Part shown: positions 60,501 through 64,000 of the stretch, in pieces | Numbering within the stretch: position 1 is the stretch's first letter | Layout of the letters: each line of letters opens with the position of its first letter | Source of the DNA: Cyanoderma ruficeps | Taxonomy: Eukaryota > Chordata > Aves > Passeriformes > Timaliidae | Assembly: GCA_008694505.1 (NCBI GenBank) | Contig: VZDJ01000046.1 | Span: 2,939,959 to 3,003,958, forward strand | Direction: 5' to 3' | Length of the DNA stretch: 64,000 bases | The notes under the pieces: model-generated | What the model was told of the DNA's origin: nothing | The model's database searches: none | The model's input: only the letters and a program-made list of their open reading frames with translations | Made by a program: the position numbers and the translations under genes

Positions 60501-63500
60501 GCCAGCAATGGTGAAATGCCCTTTTGCCCAGCTTGGTGTGCTTTGTGTAAGGGGTATTTATTTAATCCATCTGAAACTACATGAGAAAGGAGAGAAATAT
60601 CCCGGCGGCGAGATAAGATGATTATCTTCCTGGCAAACAATAGGAACGTGGTCAAAATTAAAAATAATTTGATTGCAAATAGGAAGCCTAGTAAAGCAGC
60701 AGGACTGGAGGAAACATGACTAATTTTTTTTTTAGCTTGTCTGAACTCACAGAGCAGAGCTTTGCGAGAGCCATAACTTTGAAATATAGATCTGTAGAAA
60801 ACCCATGGGGGGAGGATGGCAACAGTCCAACTGCAATAGTACAATAGAGGCAAGTTCATGCAGCTGGTAGGTCCGACCTAAATGGCCAAACAGCAACAGA
60901 AAAAGCTATTTTAGGTGTGGTTTGGTGGGGACAGTTCATATGAATTGGGGAGGAGTGGAGAAAGTGAAGGATTTTTTTTTCAAGTCTCTTTTTTTGTTTT
61001 GGTTTCCATTCCTTTGCCATTCTCCTTGGCCAAACCAAGATGCCAGTGTCACCTGCAGGAGCAGCACTAAGCTCTCCATACTGAGCCTGCAGGCCAGTGT
61101 TTCACAGCCCTGGTCAATGTTGGTTCTTCCCATCTCCAGCAAAGGGCCTCACTTTCTGCAGGACAAGGAGAAGATGGCTGCAGGACCGTGATCCCCTTGG
61201 GGTTTGCCTCCAAGAGAAAAATCCAATAGATGTGACACCTTAAAATGGCATTTCCTTCTAATAATAATTACTCTGCAAAAGCGTTTGTGTGATTCCCAGA
61301 AATATTGTCTACTGAACTACCGCCCCCTTTAAACAAAACTCAACATCAACCCTTCAGTCCACTGGGGGTGTGAAGAAGAAAAGGGTGTGTAGCTGTTCCT
61401 CAGCATCCATGGCAGGACTGTAACCTCTTCCTCTGTCCCTGACAGTGCCCATATCTGCTGTAGACATCCCACTGAGCTGGGCATACACAGAGCTGCAGTC
61501 CTTGTGTCACAGCCTGCATGTCTGAAATTGCCTGGTGTCTACTGATTTTTAACCCAGTGGGCAGGAACATTTGGATGTTTTTAAATATCTAAGATGATTT
61601 GACTGTAACCCTCTCTATATATTATTCTCTAGAATTTTCTCTGCTTTTAATAGCGCCATTGGAGCTGGGTGTCTGATACGAAGGCAGTCACCACTCAAAC
61701 TGCCCTGTGCAAGAGGGAAGTGATGTTACATCCATTTCACAGCAGAAGAAATTTTGCTGTAGGCAGAGGTTTGAAATGATCCCTCCCAAGAACACAGGGA
61801 GAAGCATGGAGCAGAACACAACACAGACATCATGTTCCCAGATCTAGTTGTGACCACAAAACCACAGCTGCTTTTTTTTTTTTCACTTTAAAAGCCACTT
61901 AAACAGAGATATTTTTTTTTGTCAGCTGAGGGTTGAAGTAAATCCTTGGTTAGCTCTGTTGAATTCCATCAGCCAAGGGTGTGAGTACACTCAAGTGATA
62001 TTAAGCTGCTTCAGTTGCAGTGGTGCAAGTCTGATCCTTTGCCTGGGTAGATATATTTTTTTTCTAGTGTTTTGAGGGTATAATAAAAGCCAGGTGAGGG
62101 TGTGTTGCAAACCCGTGTGCCAGCCATAAGCAGCAGCTGACACCGGAGACTAAACAGTATTGAAGCCACTTGGCAAAGCTTACACAGGTCCAGTAATTGT
62201 AGGTGGATGAGAGCCTGCAGAGGGTCATTAGGTTCCTGATGGAGGAAACACCGCTGAAAGGCAGAAGAGGAAATGACAGATTTAATGAATAGTGGTCACA
62301 AGCTGAACTACAAAGAGCAATCAGTCTCTATGTTTTCCTACAAGGACGATCACAGCAGAACCAAGGCCAGACAGTCCCTGCGCTGTCTCTGGTGGCAAGA
62401 CCCCTCCAAACCAGAATGACAAATGGCACCAGGGAGAAGCCTCTGACCCATAGAAAGAGTGTCTGCATTTCTGCAGACAGAGAACTGAACCCTTGGAGCG
62501 GGGCTATGTCCTCCTGCTTCCATCAGGGAAGAGAGTGCCAAGCCTTTTGCAGTCAAAACATCAAAGCATTGTCTTTAGAAGGAAGCTGGCATTAAAAGCA
62601 GGTTGACACTCTTTACTAATGGTTTCAGAAGCTGCTAGGTGCAGTATCAGATATGCATGAAAAGAGAGAGGTGTTTGGTGGATGGGATTTGTCATGCTAC
62701 TCAAACTGTGCTTGTCATAGTCAAAGAGCCATTAGAGCACACGCTTGGATGCAGCAGGACTGGTAACAGAATCTCTGATCTGTCCCTGAGCAGAGCTGCA
62801 CTCTGTGTTGATCCTAGAGTTTTTATGCTTTTATGAAAACAGCTAATGATGACATGATTCAAGATTCTGTGAAGGGCTCGGAGGGAGAATCAGTAAAACA
62901 TCAAATAATGATGTCAAACTTTTCATGCATGACAAGCTAAATGCAAAAGCGTCGTTCTCGCAGAGACTTGAAAGGAGCAACAGTTGGGATTTGCTTCCAA
63001 AATGAAAAAGGGAATGTTTCAGGCCAATTTGTGCTTTTGACAGGTGAAACGCCATCTGAATTAAGATAGTGAGCACACGTCCTGAATGAAATTGGGCACA
63101 GGTGCTCGTGAACATGGGAGGGGAGGAGAGAAAAAGAGAAATGTTACAAAACTGGCTACATTTCTAGGATGTTTCTGTATTTGTTCAGCAAAAGCCATAA
63201 AAGGAGACCTTACTGCAGGGTAATCCTCTGACTCTGTTATCCAGGATGGGTACACAGGCAGTCCTGGCTGTCACACTCAACACCGGGAATAAACAAGAGA
63301 CCATAAATGAGTGAAAAAGGACACCCAAAGAAGCCAGGGGAAAAGGACTGCTGGATGGTTATTGGCTTGGAAGTTGGGGTCTGTCCATGACCTGGTATCC
63401 CAGGGGGTTTTCTCTGAGGAACAAAGAGCTCACATGCTGCTGTTCACATTGATAGCCAATTCTTTTATTACAGGTCCCCTGTGTAACTTTGTTGAAGCTC

Positions 63501-63901
63501 ACAGACTTCCTCCCATGTCCCACGAATTGCCTAACTTCAGGACTCCAGGAAAGGAGCTGGTTCTTGGAGGATACTTAGAAGAGCAAAAATGACAGTGAAC
63601 AGCTTGTCCCCTCCATATTGGCATAGAGATTGCTGGTATTGCAAGCAGGCAATGCTTCCCTGCCTCCCAAAGGGAGAATGGAAAGCTGGAACACCATCCT
63701 GGAGTAAAGAGACAGGTGTCAGTGGGGAAAAAAATAAAGCTTTTTGTTCTCATTGACTGTGTTCATCTGAATGGAAAATCCAGGCAAGGAGACTGGCAGG
63801 CCTGCAGTTCACAATGCCAGGCCTCCTGGTTTCTAATTTTAGAACAAAGTACTCCTGCCCACACTGCCTTTCCTAAACACCCCTGTTACAATTATTTTCA
63901 G
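54561..63901. other. Upstream flank, no recognisable gene
   Basis: 9.3 kb upstream of the MAP3K3-like promoter. I see no convincing exon on either strand. There are T-rich tracts (60,440-60,469; 61,871-61,882), a faint MIR-like stretch near 61,710-61,765 and AT-rich, motif-dense segments near 59,590-59,720 and 60,590-60,720 that could be conserved regulatory DNA. CR1 content is notably lower than in the introns. Confidence 0.55.
60440..60469. repeat. Poly-T tract
   Basis: Ten T, three A and then nineteen T ending at 60,469, in the upstream flank. It could be the tail of a minus-strand retroposed sequence, but no body was recognised. Confidence 0.75.
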
Positions 63902-63976
63902 GGGATGATTTCATAAGGTCTCACAGAAACCGGGACTGGGCAGATGTACTTGCAGAATCTGAAGAGAAGAAACTGT
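63902..63976 (+). CDS. Possible internal exon of an unidentified plus-strand gene
   Basis: A 75-nt segment is bounded by an acceptor (acaattattttcag) and a near-perfect donor (TGT followed by gtaagtaaa). Two frames contain an early stop (TAA or TGA), but the third is open over the entire segment: two bases finishing a codon, then 24 codons reading DDFIRSHRNRDWADVLAESEE and so on, then one base of the next codon. The composition (charged, with a single tryptophan) looks protein-like. I do not recognise the family, found no neighbouring exon to join it to, and the window ends 24 bases later, so this may be chance. Confidence 0.25.
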
Positions 63977-63982
63977 GTAAGT

Positions 63983-64000
63983 AAAAAAAAAAAAAAAAAA
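63983..64000. repeat. Poly-A run at the right edge
   Basis: Eighteen A immediately after a gtaagt-like donor; the run continues to the last base, so its full length is unknown. Confidence 0.8.

Noticed and set aside
63474..63592. Possible terminal exon after a tttattacag acceptor
   Set aside because: The acceptor is fair, but the peptide is not recognised, no upstream exon could be linked, and the alternative frames are equally open.

Overview
This is eukaryotic genomic DNA, almost certainly from a bird. It carries widely spaced short exons with GT-AG borders, one strong CpG island, and many 5'-truncated CR1 retrotransposon tails ending in the avian-type attctgtg-like octamer. The species cannot be fixed from the window.

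One protein-coding gene is well supported. It lies on the minus strand and its 5' part fills positions 1 to about 53,720. It belongs to the MEKK2/MEKK3 (MAP3K2/MAP3K3) kinase family. Six coding exons (31,953-31,874; 19,102-18,993; 9,395-9,352; 8,359-8,260; 3,205-3,092; 1,571-1,469) join with matching phases into an uninterrupted 158-codon N-terminus: an MD-E-EALNSIMKDL start, a linker, a PB1 domain (about residues 41-119) and the beginning of the serine-rich linker. The kinase domain lies beyond the left edge. The start codon falls in the last 4 bases of a small second exon (ATGG, then a gtaaga donor). A likely non-coding first exon lies in the CpG island, ending at 53,619 with a gtaagt donor. 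The sequence matches neither MAP3K2 nor MAP3K3 closely by recall, so it may be a third family member; 'MAP3K3-like' is used here.

Layout. 1-31,953: coding exons and introns 2-7. 31,954-53,618: intron 1 (21.7 kb), no supported gene, several CR1 tails. 52,735-54,560: CpG island with promoter, CCAAT box and, just upstream, an 18-bp GC-rich minisatellite (53,917-54,288) plus a duplicated block of about 92 bp. 54,560-64,000: upstream flank, mostly without recognisable genes; one possible plus-strand exon of an unknown gene at 63,902-63,976.

The most interesting points are the dense upstream AUGs in the start-codon exon (including a minimal ATG-TAG and an overlapping out-of-frame uORF), the period-18 promoter minisatellite that keeps long hexapeptide-repeat reading frames open, the possible third MEKK2/3 paralog, an in-frame NAGNAG acceptor and a duplicated in-frame donor in the PB1 exons. 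No prokaryotic-type system, CRISPR array, tRNA or rRNA was seen.
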